Source of the DNA: Ramlibacter montanisoli
GTDB lineage: Bacteria; Pseudomonadota; Gammaproteobacteria; Burkholderiales; Burkholderiaceae_C
Length of the DNA stretch: 64,000 nt
Assembly: GCF_013087525.1 (NCBI RefSeq)
Contig: NZ_JABFCS010000001.1
Span: 1,426,001 to 1,490,000 of the forward strand
Direction: 5' to 3'
Of the stretch, positions 8,214-18,673 are shown piece after piece (the stretch's first letter is position 1; the number at the start of each line of letters is the position of its first letter). The position numbers were made by a program, and so were the translations under genes. The notes beneath the pieces were generated by a model. It worked only from the letters and a program-made list of their open reading frames with translations. It was not told where the DNA came from and did no database searches.

Positions 8214-9169
8214 CCCACTTCGATGTCTTCAACGGCGACGCGGACGGGATCTGCGCGCTGCAGCAGCTTCGCCTGCAGCGGCCGTGCGATGCCGTGGCTG
8301 TCACCGGCGTCAAGCGGGACATCGCGCTGCTGAAGCGCGTGCCGGCCCGCGCGGGCGACAGCGTCACGGTGCTCGACGTCTCGCTGGCGCGCAACCGCGA
8401 CGCGCTGCAGGACCTGCTGTCCCTGGGCGTCGCCGTCGAATACTTCGACCATCACTTCGCCGGCGAGATCCCCGCGCATCCGAAGCTCGCCGCCCACATC
8501 GATCCGGATCCGGCCGTCTGCACCAGCGTGCTGGTGGACCGCCATTTGCAGGGCCGCCACCGCGCCTGGGCCGTGGCCGGCGCCTTCGGCGACAACCTGC
8601 CGTGCACCGCCACCACACTGGCGCGCAGCCTGGCCCTCGGTGCGCGCGAGTGCGAAACCTTGCGGGCGCTCGGCGAGGCCATCAACTACAACGCCTACGG
8701 CGAAAGCGAAGAGGACCTGCAGGTGGCGCCGGCGCGGCTGGCGGCGCTGGTGCGGCCCTACCAGGACCCGCTGGCCTTCGCCGCGGACTCCCCAGTCGCG
8801 CAAGCCCTGGTGGCCGGCAAGGAGCAGGACCTGGCCGTGGCGCTCGCCGTCCGGCCCGGGCACGTGCTGGCCGGCGCTTCCGTCTACCTGCTGCCGGACG
8901 CGGCCTGGGCGCGGCGCGTGCACGGCGCCTTCGCCAATGCGCTCAGCCAGCGCGAGCCGGCGCGCGCGCATGCCGTGCTGTGCCCGCGTCCGGGTGGGCA
9001 CTTCGTGGCCAGCGTGCGGGCGCCGCGCGATGCTCCCCAGGGCGCGGATGCGCTGTGCCTGGCCTTTCCCACCGGTGGCGGCCGCGCCGGGTCGGCCGGC
9101 ATCGATGCCTTGCCCGCCGCCCGCGTGGACGATTTCCTGCGCGCGCTGGCCGGCGCCTGGCCCGGATGA
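8210..9169 (+). CDS. DHH/DHHA1-family phosphoesterase
   Basis: A 319-residue protein with the DHH-superfamily metal motifs: FNGDADGICAL near the N-terminus, VLDVS, then FDHHF near residue 83, and a C-terminal DHHA1-like substrate loop FPTGGGRAGSAGID. Members hydrolyse short nucleic acids, pAp or cyclic dinucleotide products with Mn2+. It is coupled by ATGA overlap to the phosphoribosyltransferase. The pairing with nucleotide-handling genes on both strands suggests turnover of nucleotides or oligonucleotides at low oxygen; the exact substrate is unknown. Confidence 0.85.
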   Translation: MTHFDVFNGDADGICALQQLRLQRPCDAVAVTGVKRDIALLKRVPARAGDSVTVLDVSLARNRDALQDLLSLGVAVEYFDHHFAGEIPAHPKLAAHIDPDPAVCTSVLVDRHLQGRHRAWAVAGAFGDNLPCTATTLARSLALGARECETLRALGEAINYNAYGESEEDLQVAPARLAALVRPYQDPLAFAADSPVAQALVAGKEQDLAVALAVRPGHVLAGASVYLLPDAAWARRVHGAFANALSQREPARAHAVLCPRPGGHFVASVRAPRDAPQGADALCLAFPTGGGRAGSAGIDALPAARVDDFLRALAGAWPG

Positions 9170-9189
9170 GCGCCTCTGCCGTGAGGGCA

Positions 9190-9203
9190 TTGACGGGCGT
9201 CAA
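9190..9203 (+). promoter_or_regulatory. FNR-type box (TTGAC-GGGC-GTCAA)
   Basis: A perfect palindrome in its outer arms. Its centre (9196.5) is 40.5 nt upstream of the ATG at 9237. A -10-like hexamer TATCGT lies at 9225-9230, six bases before the ATG, so the predicted transcript begins at or within one base of the start codon. Confidence 0.7.
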
Positions 9204-9236
9204 GCCCGCTTTACACGCTGCTCCTATCGTTGCGGC

Positions 9237-10118
9237 ATGAACCGACTCTTCCTGTGCGCCTCCCTGGCGCTGGCCTTGCTCCTGCCCGTCGCTTCGCACG
9301 CCGCCGGCGCTCTGGGTCCGGCGGGCCTGCGCAGCCATCACTCGGCCATCGGCGCCCAGCTGGCCAACAACTCCTTCGGCGGCCCGCTGGTGCTGCAGTC
9401 CGAGGAGGTGTCCCGGCGCGTCGACGGCGATGTGTACGCCGTCCTCGAGCACCCGTTTCCCGCGGTCGCGGCCGCCCTGAAGGACCCCGGCCAGTGGTGC
9501 GAGATTCTCATCCTGCACCTCAACACCAAGTTCTGCCGCCGCTCCGAGGAGCAGGGCGCCACCCGGGTGGAAGTGCGCGTGGGCAAGAAGCAGCCGCAAT
9601 CCGTGCAGGCGGCCTCGCTGCTCGCGTTCACCTGGCGGCCGCCCCGCATGCAGTCCGACTACGTGGCCGTGCAGATGGATGCCGCCGACGGCCCCTACGA
9701 CACGCGCGACTACCGGCTGCTGGCCGAGGCCATCCCGCTCGAGGGCGGACGCACCTTCCTGCACATGGGGTACGCCCTGAGCTACGGCGGCGCGAGCGAC
9801 TTCGCCATGCAGCTCTACCTGGGCACGATCGGCCGCGACAAGGTGGGCTTCACCCGCATCAAGGCGCCGCGCGCGGACGACGACGGCTTCGTGGGCGGCA
9901 TGCGCGGCGTGGTGGAGCGCAACACAATGCGTTACTACCTGGCGATCGATGCCTATCTCGATTCGCTGTCGGCCCCCGCGGGGCAGCAGCTGGAGAAGCG
10001 CCTGCAGGCCTGGTTCGACGCGACCGAGAAGTACCCGCGCCAGCTGCACGAGGTAGCACGGGAAGATTACCTGCAGATGAAGCGCAGCGAGGTGCAGCGG
10101 CAAAGCGTCGCGCGGTAG
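9237..10118 (+). CDS. Conserved-looking exported protein of unknown function, FNR-box promoter
   Basis: A 293-residue protein with a clear Sec signal peptide (MNRLFLCASLALALLLPVASHAA). The mature protein is soluble in appearance, with two cysteines in WCEILILHLNTKFC that could form a disulfide, and a C-terminal helical segment rich in charged residues. I do not recognise the family. There is no Shine-Dalgarno; the FNR-type box is centred 40.5 nt from the ATG. Being single and strongly promoter-linked, it is probably a periplasmic part of the low-oxygen response. Confidence 0.75.
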   Translation: MNRLFLCASLALALLLPVASHAAGALGPAGLRSHHSAIGAQLANNSFGGPLVLQSEEVSRRVDGDVYAVLEHPFPAVAAALKDPGQWCEILILHLNTKFCRRSEEQGATRVEVRVGKKQPQSVQAASLLAFTWRPPRMQSDYVAVQMDAADGPYDTRDYRLLAEAIPLEGGRTFLHMGYALSYGGASDFAMQLYLGTIGRDKVGFTRIKAPRADDDGFVGGMRGVVERNTMRYYLAIDAYLDSLSAPAGQQLEKRLQAWFDATEKYPRQLHEVAREDYLQMKRSEVQRQSVAR

Positions 10119-10135
10119 CGGCAACACGGATGTGG

Positions 10136-10149
10136 TTGACGAAAGTCAA
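10136..10149 (+). promoter_or_regulatory. FNR-type box (TTGAC-GAAA-GTCAA)
   Basis: Palindromic outer arms. Centre at 10142.5, so a class II start would be about 10184, giving a leader of roughly 65 nt to the ATG at 10249. That ATG has a normal GGAGG site, so this is a conventional leader, unlike its neighbours. Confidence 0.65.
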
Positions 10150-10248
10150 GTTCATTTCCCGGGCGGCATGAATACTCATCCCAGGATCTGATTGTTTTCA
10201 GCTCCCCGAGAGAAACCCTCATTCGTCACCCCCGGAGGATCCATCCTT

Positions 10249-10578
10249 ATGAAGAAACCCCTGCTGACCCTGAGCATCGCGCTCGCTTCCCTCTTCGCCG
10301 CCAGCGCCTTCGCGCAGAAGGACGTTCCGGGTGAAGGCCGTGCCGCCCCCGCCGCCAAGGCGACCCCGGCCGAGAAGGCTGCCGCCAAGGACGCCCGCAA
10401 GGCCGAAGGCGCGGCTGCCGCCAAGGCCGACCAGCCGGGCGAGAAGCCCAGCAACGCCGCGAGCAAGAAGGTCGCCAAGACCGACAAGGAAGCTGCCAAG
10501 GCCAAGCGCAAGGCAGCCGGCGCCGCTGCCGCCAAGTCGAAGAAGGACGCCACCGCCGCCGGCGGCCCCGCTTCCTGA
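10249..10578 (+). CDS. Exported alanine/lysine-rich low-complexity protein
   Basis: A 109-residue protein: a Sec signal peptide (MKKPLLTLSIALASLFAASA, cleaved near FAQ) followed by about 85 residues made almost wholly of Ala, Lys, Glu, Gly and Pro. It resembles the low-complexity tails of histone-H1-like or AlgP-like proteins but is exported. A GGAGG site precedes the ATG. It has its own FNR-type box upstream and a strong terminator downstream, so it is a monocistronic, probably highly expressed transcript. Function unknown; an acid- or envelope-buffering role is only a guess. Confidence 0.75.
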   Translation: MKKPLLTLSIALASLFAASAFAQKDVPGEGRAAPAAKATPAEKAAAKDARKAEGAAAAKADQPGEKPSNAASKKVAKTDKEAAKAKRKAAGAAAAKSKKDATAAGGPAS

Positions 10579-10600
10579 TCGCGAACTTGCGCAAGACAAG

Positions 10601-10623
10601 GCGGACCTGCGGGTCCGCTTTTT
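10601..10623 (+). terminator. Rho-independent terminator
   Basis: Stem GCGGACC/GGTCCGC (10601-10607 and 10612-10618) followed by a T run. It ends the transcript of the Ala/Lys-rich gene and touches the stop of the convergent kinase/phosphotransferase gene. Confidence 0.85.
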
Positions 10624-12043
10624 CATGGGTGCGCCACGAAGGCGCGTTCTGCGTCGTCCAGCGCTTCGGCCACTGCGCCCAGCTTCGCCAGCACGGCCAG
10701 GTCGGCTTCGGACGCATCGCCCCGGCGTGAGCGCAGCCGCTCCTGCAGGACGGCCTGGGGTGCCTCGCAGGCCAGGATGGTGAAGGGCACGCCCTCGGCG
10801 TCCGCCAGCGCACGTGCGGCGGAACGCTCCTCGCGTTTCAGGAAAGCAGCGTCCAGGACGACGGGCCAGCCCGCCCGCAGGGCGATGCGGGCCAGCGCGA
10901 ACAGGCGCTGGTAGGTCCGGCCGGTCGCATCGGCCGTGTAGATCTCGACGCCCTGTCCGCGCGAGGAAGCCAGCGCCTCCAGGCCGAAGAGCCGCTGCGC
11001 TCCACGTCCGAGCGGATGCGGATCGCCCCCTCGTGCTCCAGCAGGCGCTGCGAAGCGAAGGTCTTGCCGGACCCGGGCAGGCCGTGGGTGATGACGAGCC
11101 GCGGCGCAGCGCGGCGGCGCCACGCGAGCGCCTGGCCCGCGTAGGCCAGGGCGGCCTCGGAGCGCCGCGTGCGCAGGTTCTCCACCATCGCCCGCACCAG
11201 CGCCCGGTACGCCAGGCACAGGCGCAAGCCGGCCACGCCCTCGTATTCGCCGGTGTGTTCCAGCCAGGCATTGAGGAAGCGGGAGGCCAGGGCCGGCGTC
11301 GCGCGGGCGGCGAGGTCCATCTGCGTGAAGGCCACGTCCTCGACCACGTCGATGCAGCGCAGCGCGTCGTCGAACTCGATGCAGTCGAAGGCCGCGATGG
11401 CGCCGTCCAGCTCCAGGATGTTGGCCAGGTGCAGGTCGCCGTGGCATTCCCGGGTGTGCCCCGCGGCCCGGCGGGCCTGCCACAGCGGCGTCACCGCGCC
11501 GCCTGTCCCGTGATCCAGGCCCGCAGCTCGGTGGCTTCGCCTGCCGCCAGCAGCTCGGCGCATCCCTCCAGCGCTGCGAGCGCGCGGTGCGCCAGCGGGC
11601 GCCGGTGGCGGGCTGCGTCACGGGAGGGGCCGCCAGGTGGAAGCCGGCCAGGCGCTGCGCGAGGCGATCGACGTCCGCCGGGGCGAGGGTCCCGGCGAGC
11701 GCGCGTTCGCTGAAGAGGGCGCCGTCCGGGAAGCGGCGCATGCGCACGGCGTAATCCAGCGTTTCACCGCTGCCATCGAACCCGGGCGCGTCAGGGGGAC
11801 CGGTGATGCGCGAGACACCGAGGTAGAGGGAGGGCGCCAGCCGCCGGTTCAGCCGCAGCTCCTCCTCGCAGAAGTGCCGCCGCAATTCGATCGTGGAGTA
11901 ATCCAGGAAGGGCAGCCGCACCGGCTTCTTCAGCTTGTAGGCCAAGCCTTCCGCCAGCAGCACCCAGGAGATGTGGGTCTCGATCACGCGCGCGCGAGGC
12001 GGCGGGCGAGGGCGTCGACCAGGTCGGAAGCGGCGTGCGGCAT
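10623..12043 (-). CDS. Aminoglycoside-phosphotransferase-like / AAA kinase fusion protein (three frameshifts)
   Basis: About 474 residues in two domains. The N-terminal part (VIETHISWVLLAEGLAYKLK) and the Brenner-type motif HGDLHLANIL belong to the APH/choline-kinase fold; the C-terminal part has Walker A GLPGSGKTF and a P-loop nucleotide-kinase fold. This fusion is widespread in proteobacteria and has no assigned substrate. The start is an ATG at 12043; the frame breaks near 11985, 11590 and 11005 and resumes each time with full similarity, so indel errors are likely. It lies head-to-tail after the membrane-fusion gene. Confidence 0.75.
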
Positions 12044-12057
12044 GGACCCCGCGGATG

Positions 12058-13248
12058 CTAAGGCCTGCGCGCCTGGACCCGCTTGCCCTCGGCGACCGCG
12101 GGCGGCGGATAGACGATCACCTTCTGGCCCGCCTGCAGTCCGCCGCGCACCCAGGCCTCGTTGCCGTTGCGCCCGCCCAGTTCCACCGGCTGCAGCTTCG
12201 CCTTGCCGTCCTGCACGACGTACACCCCGGTGCCCCCATCGCCGATGGGGAACAGCGCGCCGACCGGTGCCAGCAGAGCCTGGTCCACGCTCTGCGTGAT
12301 CACGCGCAGCGTGACGCGGTAGCCGTCCCCCATGGCCTGCCAGCCGGGCGGCGGGCTGTCCAGGTCGACGATGACCTTCACCCGCTGCTCCTCGATGCCC
12401 AGTGCGGAGACCTTGGTGAAGGCCGCGGGCTCGACGCGGCGCACGCGCCCCTCCACCGGCGGGCCGCCCCAGCGTTCCACGACCGCGCGGCGGCCGGGTT
12501 GCGCCTGCACCGCGTCGGTCGTCAGCAGCTCGGCGATCACTTCCATGCGGGCCGGGTCGCCCACGTCCAGGAGTGCCGTGCCGGCAGGGACCGTGCCCTC
12601 GCTGGCCTGCGGGACCTTCAGGACCACACCCGGCACCGGGGACTTCACGTTCAGCGGCTTGCCGCCCTGCGCGCCGTTGGCGGGCAGCAGGGCGGCGGCG
12701 GCCTGCGCCTCGTCGTGCCCCGCGGCGTCGCGCTCGGCACGCGCGGCATCCACCTCGCGGCGCGCGCCGGACAGGGCGAGCCGCGCGCTGTCCAGGCGGG
12801 AGGCGGACAGGAAGCCCTCGCGCGCCAGCTTCTCGACCCGGTGCAGTTCCAGCTGCGCTTCCTCGGCGCCCAGCTGCGCCCGCGCCACCCGGGCCGCCGC
12901 GCGCGTGACGTTCGCCTTCGCCGCATGGTGGCGCTCGGTGGCTTCGCGGTTGCTGCGCGCATCCACCATCGCCGACATCGCCGGCAGCAGCACCGCCACC
13001 GTGTCGCCGGCGGCCACGCGGTCGCCTTCGCGCAGGCTGATGCGCAGCACCCGCGCCGCCACCGGGGCGGACACCGTGTAGCGGTCCTTCAGCCGCGTGC
13101 GCCCGTCCTCCTCGATGGCCTGTTCGTAGCGGCCGTTGACGATGGTGGCCGTCTCCACCGGCACCGGCTTGGGCGAGAACGCCCAGGCCAGCAGGCCGGC
13201 GGCGGCGACGGCGGTCACGCCCAGCAGCAGGTATTTCTTGCGGAACAT
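12058..13248 (-). CDS. Periplasmic adaptor (HlyD/MacA-type membrane fusion protein)
   Basis: A 396-residue protein with one N-terminal membrane anchor (KKYLLLGVTAVAAAGLLAWAF), a biotinyl-lipoyl-like hairpin (VAARVLRISLREGDRVAAGD), a coiled-coil region of about residues 90-180 and beta-barrel/membrane-proximal domains. It would link an inner-membrane ABC permease to an outer-membrane channel. It is the third gene of an ABC-ATPase, permease, adaptor operon; no outer-membrane channel gene is in the window. Substrate unknown. Confidence 0.88.
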   Translation of the reverse strand: MFRKKYLLLGVTAVAAAGLLAWAFSPKPVPVETATIVNGRYEQAIEEDGRTRLKDRYTVSAPVAARVLRISLREGDRVAAGDTVAVLLPAMSAMVDARSNREATERHHAAKANVTRAAARVARAQLGAEEAQLELHRVEKLAREGFLSASRLDSARLALSGARREVDAARAERDAAGHDEAQAAAALLPANGAQGGKPLNVKSPVPGVVLKVPQASEGTVPAGTALLDVGDPARMEVIAELLTTDAVQAQPGRRAVVERWGGPPVEGRVRRVEPAAFTKVSALGIEEQRVKVIVDLDSPPPGWQAMGDGYRVTLRVITQSVDQALLAPVGALFPIGDGGTGVYVVQDGKAKLQPVELGGRNGNEAWVRGGLQAGQKVIVYPPPAVAEGKRVQARRP

Positions 13249-13252
13249 TGCT

Positions 13253-15619
13253 TCACTCCCGTGTCTTGAGGGCCGCGACCATGTCGAGGCGGTCGATGCG
13301 CCGGCGCACCACCAGCGCGCTGGCGACGCCGGCGGCGACCACGCAGATGGCGGCCCAGGCATAGGTGCGCGGCTGGATCACCACCGGAAAGGCGAACTGG
13401 TCGGAGCGCATCAGCTCCACCACCGAATGCGTCAGCGCCCAGCCGAGGAACATGCCCAGCGGCAGGGCCACCGCGATGCCGATGGCCAGCTCGGCCCAGC
13501 AGCAGCACCGAGACCTCGGTGCGCGTGAACCCCAGCACGCGCAGGCTGGCCAGCTCCCAGGTCCGTTCGGCCAGCGCGATGCGCGCGTTGTTGTAGACGA
13601 CGCCGACGGCGATCACCGCCGCGAACAGGGTGAGGATCGTGCTCATGATCCGCACGTTGCGGGCGCTGATCTCCTGCATGTTGCGCAGCATCGTCGCCTT
13701 GCTGAACGCGCCCGCCACGCGCGGCAGCCCCTGCGTGGCCTCCAGCACACGGGGCAGGTCGCTGCCGCTCACGCGCAGGCTGAAGAAATTGGCCACGTCG
13801 CCGTCGCCCAGCGCCCGGTTCAGCGCATCGCGCTGCATGAAGGCGTTCAGGCCCATCATGTCGCTGACGGTCGCCTGCACCCGCATCTCGACGAAGCCGC
13901 GCTTGCCCTCGCGCAGTTCCACGGTCACGCGGTCGCCCGGCTTCAGGCCCAGTTTCTCGGCCAGGCGGTCGGTCATCAGCAGCCCGTCGGCCGGCGCGAG
14001 CGCCGGCTGCCGTTGCGCATCGATCACGCGCTGCAGCCTGGCCACCGCGGCATGGCCGTCGATCAGGCCCTTCTCGCTGCGCGCGCCGTGGATGAAGCGC
14101 ACGGCCAGCCGGCGGCCGGTTTCCACCTCCATCACGCCGGGCAGGCGCGCGAGTTCGCGGCCGGCGGCGGCATCGACCTGGTCCGTCATCCAGACGATCA
14201 CGTCCGATCGCATGCCCAGGTTGAACTGCGAGTCGACGATGGCGTCGATGGCGTCGCGGAAGAAATTGCCCATGATCACGATTGCCACCGAGGCCGCGAT
14301 GCCGCCCACCGTGAGCGCTGAGCGCAGCGGCCGGCGTTCGATGTTGCGCAGGATCATGCGCAGCGCGGGGTCCAGCCGCAGCCGCGGGATGCGCTCCAGC
14401 AGGGCCTGGCGGTAGCTGCCCGGCGCCGGCGGCCGCATGGCTTCCGCCGGGGACAGGCGCACCGTGGCGGCGATCGCGGTGAGCGTGCCCAGCACCGCCG
14501 TCGCGGCCACGATCGCCAGGCCGATCCAGGCCAGCGCCGGGGGATGTCGTGTTCGAAGGCGGGAAAGCGGAAGAACTCGGCGTACAGGCCGGTGATCAGC
14601 GTGCCCATCCAGCTTCCCAGCATCAGGCCGAGCAGGTAGCCGCCCGCCACCATAGGCGTGACCAGCTTCAGGTAGTGCAGGGCGATGGCGCCGTCGCGGT
14701 AGCCCAGGGCCTTGAGCGCCGCCACCTGTTCGCGCTGCGTGGCCACCAGGCGCGCGGTCACCACGTGCAACAGGAAGCCGGCCACGGCCAGGAAGATCGC
14801 GGGCAGCACGGTGCCCAGCACGCGCTGCTCGCGGATCTCGTTGCCCAGCATGGCGTGCGAACCCTGCTCGTCGCGCGCATGGGCCGGCATGCCGCCCAGG
14901 GACTGCAGGCGGCGGTTCAGCGCATCGAGCACGGCGGGCTCGGACGCATTCGGCGACAGCTTCAGCGCCACGCGGGTGAAGGCGCCGCGCATGTCCATCG
15001 CCGCGGCCAGTTCGTCCTTGTCGGTCCAGAAGACGCCGAAGGCGCGCAGGTCCGGCATGCCCATGATGCCGCCGAAGATGTACTCGGGCGACAGCGCGGT
15101 ACCCGTGATGCGCAGCGTGCGCCGCTTGCCGTTCACCAGCGCCGAGACCGCGGAGCCGGGACGCAGCTTGTGCGCCTCGGCGAAGCTCACGTTGACCACC
15201 GCTTCCAGCTCGCCGCCCGCGCGCGACCCGGCTTCCGGCCAGCGGCCGCTGCGCAGCTGCACCTGGTTCAGGCGCTGGGGCCGGCGCGCGTCCCGGCCGA
15301 TCAGTTGGCCGATGACGGGGTCGACCGTGCCGGGCACGCTCACGCGCGCGACCGCCTCGACCGTCGTCTGCACGTCGACCACGCCCGGGACCTCGGCCAG
15401 CCGCGAGGCCATCGCATCGGGCGCCCGCCGGACCACGGCGAACACGTCGGCGAACTGGCCGGACGCGTAGAACGCGTCGCGCGCGCCCTCCAGCGAGGAG
15501 ACCGCCGACAGCGTGGCGATGAAGCCGCCGATGCCGCTGGCCACGACCAGCGCGATGGTGAGCGCCTGGCTCCAGAGCAGGCGCAGGTCGCGCAGCACCT
15601 TGCGATCGAGGGCCTTCAT
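13253..15619 (-). CDS. FtsX/MacB-type ABC transporter permease (two frameshifts)
   Basis: About 788 residues. It starts [19 protein letters not shown] with a first membrane helix, a long periplasmic domain (about 50-260), three helices ([20 protein letters not shown] onwards), then a second copy of the helix-periplasmic-domain-helices pattern, ending in [11 protein letters not shown]. This duplicated FtsX layout is typical of DevC/lipoprotein-type permeases. A lost base near 14540 and an extra base near 13497 split it into three frames; total length stays a multiple of three. It is next to the ATPase and adaptor genes. Confidence 0.82.
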
Positions 15620-15623
15620 GGGC

Positions 15624-16358
<735 letters not shown>

Positions 16359-16409
16359 GTGCTCCCTTCCGGCGACGCGGACAATTTAGGCCCGTGCACC
16401 ACGGACACG

Positions 16410-16423
16410 TTGATCTGTCTCAA
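16410..16423 (-). promoter_or_regulatory. FNR-type box assigned to the ABC export operon
   Basis: On the plus strand it reads TTGAT-CTGT-CTCAA. It is the nearer of two boxes to the minus-strand ATPase gene and places a class II start at about 16375. With the second box at 16445-16458 it forms a two-box divergent promoter. Confidence 0.6.
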
Positions 16424-16444
16424 CTGGGCACCGATGCCGCACGC

Positions 16445-16458
16445 TTGACCTGACGCAA
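16445..16458 (+). promoter_or_regulatory. FNR-type box assigned to the PHA synthase gene
   Basis: Reads TTGAC-CTGA-CGCAA, a strong left arm and weaker right arm. Its centre (16451.5) is exactly 41.5 nt from the ATG at 16493. No Shine-Dalgarno precedes that ATG, matching the leaderless pattern of its neighbours. Confidence 0.55.
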
Positions 16459-16492
16459 GCCACGGCCGGGGCAGTCGGCGGACGATTTCGCC

Positions 16493-18237
16493 ATGACCCT
16501 CGACCGTCAACGCCCCGCCGCTCCCCATCCCGATCCGCTGGACCTGCCGCTGAAGGCCGCACTCGCGCGGATGGCCAGCGGCATCTCGCCCGCCGCCCTG
16601 GCCATGGCGCACTTCGACTGGCTCGCGCACCTGGCCGTTTCCCCGTCCAAGCAGGCCGAGCTCTCCGCGAGCGCGCTGCACAAGTGGCTGCAGTGGCTGC
16701 AGTTCGCAGCCCGGGCCGGGCAGGGCACGCAGTCCCTCGAACCGCCGGCGGACGACAAGCGCTTCGTGCGGCCTGAGTGGCAGGTGCCGCCCTTCAGCGT
16801 GCTGGCCCAGGCCTTCCTGCTCACCCAGCAATGGTGGCAGGAGGCCAGCACCGGCGTGCGCGGCGTGTCGCGGCACCACGAGGAGGTGGCCTCCTTCACC
16901 GTGCGCCAGCTGCTGGACATGCTCTCGCCCTCGAACTCGCCGCTGCTGAACCCGCAGGTGCTGCACGAGACCGCCACCTCCGCCGGCGTCAACCTGGTCA
17001 AGGGCTACGCGAACTGGTGGCGCGACGCGCTCGCCGTCGGCGCCGGCGGCAAGCCGCGCGGCGTGGAGGAGTTCCGGCCCGGCACCGGCGTCGCGCTCAC
17101 GCCCGGAAAGGTGGTGTATCGCAATGCGCTGGTCGAACTCCTGATGTACGCGCCGGCCACGAAGACGGTGGCGAAGGAGCCGGTGCTGATCGTCCCCTCC
17201 TGGATCATGAAGTACTACATCCTCGACCTGACGCCCGAGGACTCGCTGGTGAAGTTCCTCGTGGACCGGGGGCACACGGTGTTCATGGTGTCCTGGCGCA
17301 ACCCGGGCGCCGCCGACCGCCAGCTCTCGCTGGACGACTACCTGCAATGCGGCGTGCTCGATGCCGTCAAGGCGGTGCAGGGCCTGTGCCCCGGCGCGGG
17401 CATCCACGCCGCGGGCTACTGCCTGGGCGGCACGCTGCTGGCCATGGGCGCGGCGGTGCTGGGCGGGCGCAAGGACACGTCGCTGAAGACGGTCTCCGTC
17501 CTCGCGGGGCAGGTGGACTTCGAGGAGCCGGGCGAACTGGGCCTGTTCATGGACGAGAGCCAGGTCGCCTTCCTCGAGGACCTGATGGCCGAATCGGGCT
17601 ACCTGGACGGGCGCCGCATGGCGGGCGCCTTCCAGTTGATCAACTCCAAGGACCTGGTCTGGTCCAAGCTGCTGCACGAGTACCTGATGGGGCGCACACG
17701 CCCATGACGCCGATGCGCGCCTGGAACGCCGACGCCACCCGCATGCCCGCGCGCATGCACAGCGAATACCTGCGGCGCCTCTACATGGACAACCAGCTCG
17801 CCCAGGACGCCTACCGCTTCGACGGCCAGCACGTCGCGCTGCGCGCCATCCACCCGCCGCTGTTCGTGGTGGCGACGGAGCGCGACCACGTGTCACCCTG
17901 GACCTCCGTCTACAAGATCCTGCGGCTGGTGCACACGCGCGCCCGCTTCGTGCTGGTCTCGGGCGGGCACAACGTGGGCATCGTCAGCCCGCCGTCCGGG
18001 CCCTCGGCGCACCCGCAGGCGGGCTACCGCTGGGCCGACCACGAGCCGCACGAGGCGCCCGCGGATCCGCTGGCGTGGCGCGAGCATGCCGCCCAGGTGC
18101 AGGGCTCCTGGTGGACCTGCTGGGAGGCGTGGCTGCGCGAGCACGGCACGACCGAGGTCCCGGCACGCGTGGTGCCGGACCTGCGCTTCGAGGGCAAGGT
18201 GGTGCCGGCCCCCGGCACCCACGTCTTTCAGGAGTGA
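16493..18237 (+). CDS. phaC: Poly(3-hydroxyalkanoate) synthase (frameshifted)
   Basis: About 581 residues, the size of a class I PHA synthase. The lipase-like box is AGYCLGGTLL with catalytic Cys310; the C-terminal part contains the conserved MAWNADATRMP-like stretch and the late GGHN histidine motif. It polymerises hydroxyacyl-CoA on carbon-storage granules. A base is lost near 17690, splitting the protein after LLHEYLMG. It is convergent with a phasin-like gene (10-bp overlap). The FNR-type box suggests storage polymer is made when oxygen limits respiration, acting as an electron sink (inference). Confidence 0.88.
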
Positions 18238-18647
18238 AGGAAGCGCGCCGAGGTGGCGGCCATCAGGTCCTCGGTGTCGACCAGCTTCGAGGCGCTGGTC
18301 AGCAGCTCGGTGTTCATCTCGATGACGGCACTGGCCAGGTCCTGCCAGTACCTGGTCGCGGCCGTCACGTCCTCGCGCAGCAGTTCGCCCTGCACGAACG
18401 CGAGGTCGACGCCGCTTTCCGGCTTGCGCAGCTTCTGCGCCACGGCCGCGTGGCGCTCGGCGGCGGCGCGGGCCGCCTGTTCCTGGATGCGGCGCAGGGC
18501 CTCGAAGCCGCGGTAGACGGTGCAGGCGTTCTCGCTGGCCACCGCCATCTGCTGCCGGCTCCATTCGCCCATCCAGTCCGCCGGTGCGCGCGCCTCCGTG
18601 GTCTGCGCCTTCGCGGGCGCGTGGCTGCGGCTGGTCCTGGTGGCCAT
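18228..18647 (-). CDS. Phasin-like granule-associated protein
   Basis: A 139-residue helical protein (ENACTVYRGFEALRRIQEQA; TAATRYWQDLASAVIEMNTE) with a short basic N-terminus. Pattern and position beside phaC suggest a phasin that coats PHA granules; similarity is by helix pattern, not by a diagnostic motif. The ATG at 18647 has a GGGAG site. It is downstream of the DksA-like gene (26 nt) and probably cotranscribed with it. Confidence 0.7.
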   Translation of the reverse strand: MATRTSRSHAPAKAQTTEARAPADWMGEWSRQQMAVASENACTVYRGFEALRRIQEQAARAAAERHAAVAQKLRKPESGVDLAFVQGELLREDVTAATRYWQDLASAVIEMNTELLTSASKLVDTEDLMAATSARFLHS

Positions 18648-18673
18648 GGTGTTCTCCCTGTGATGTGGTTTCG

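Noticed and set aside
10249..10578. Histone H1-like nucleoid protein
   Set aside because: Composition fits, but the clear signal peptide argues for export, so a nucleoid role is unlikely.
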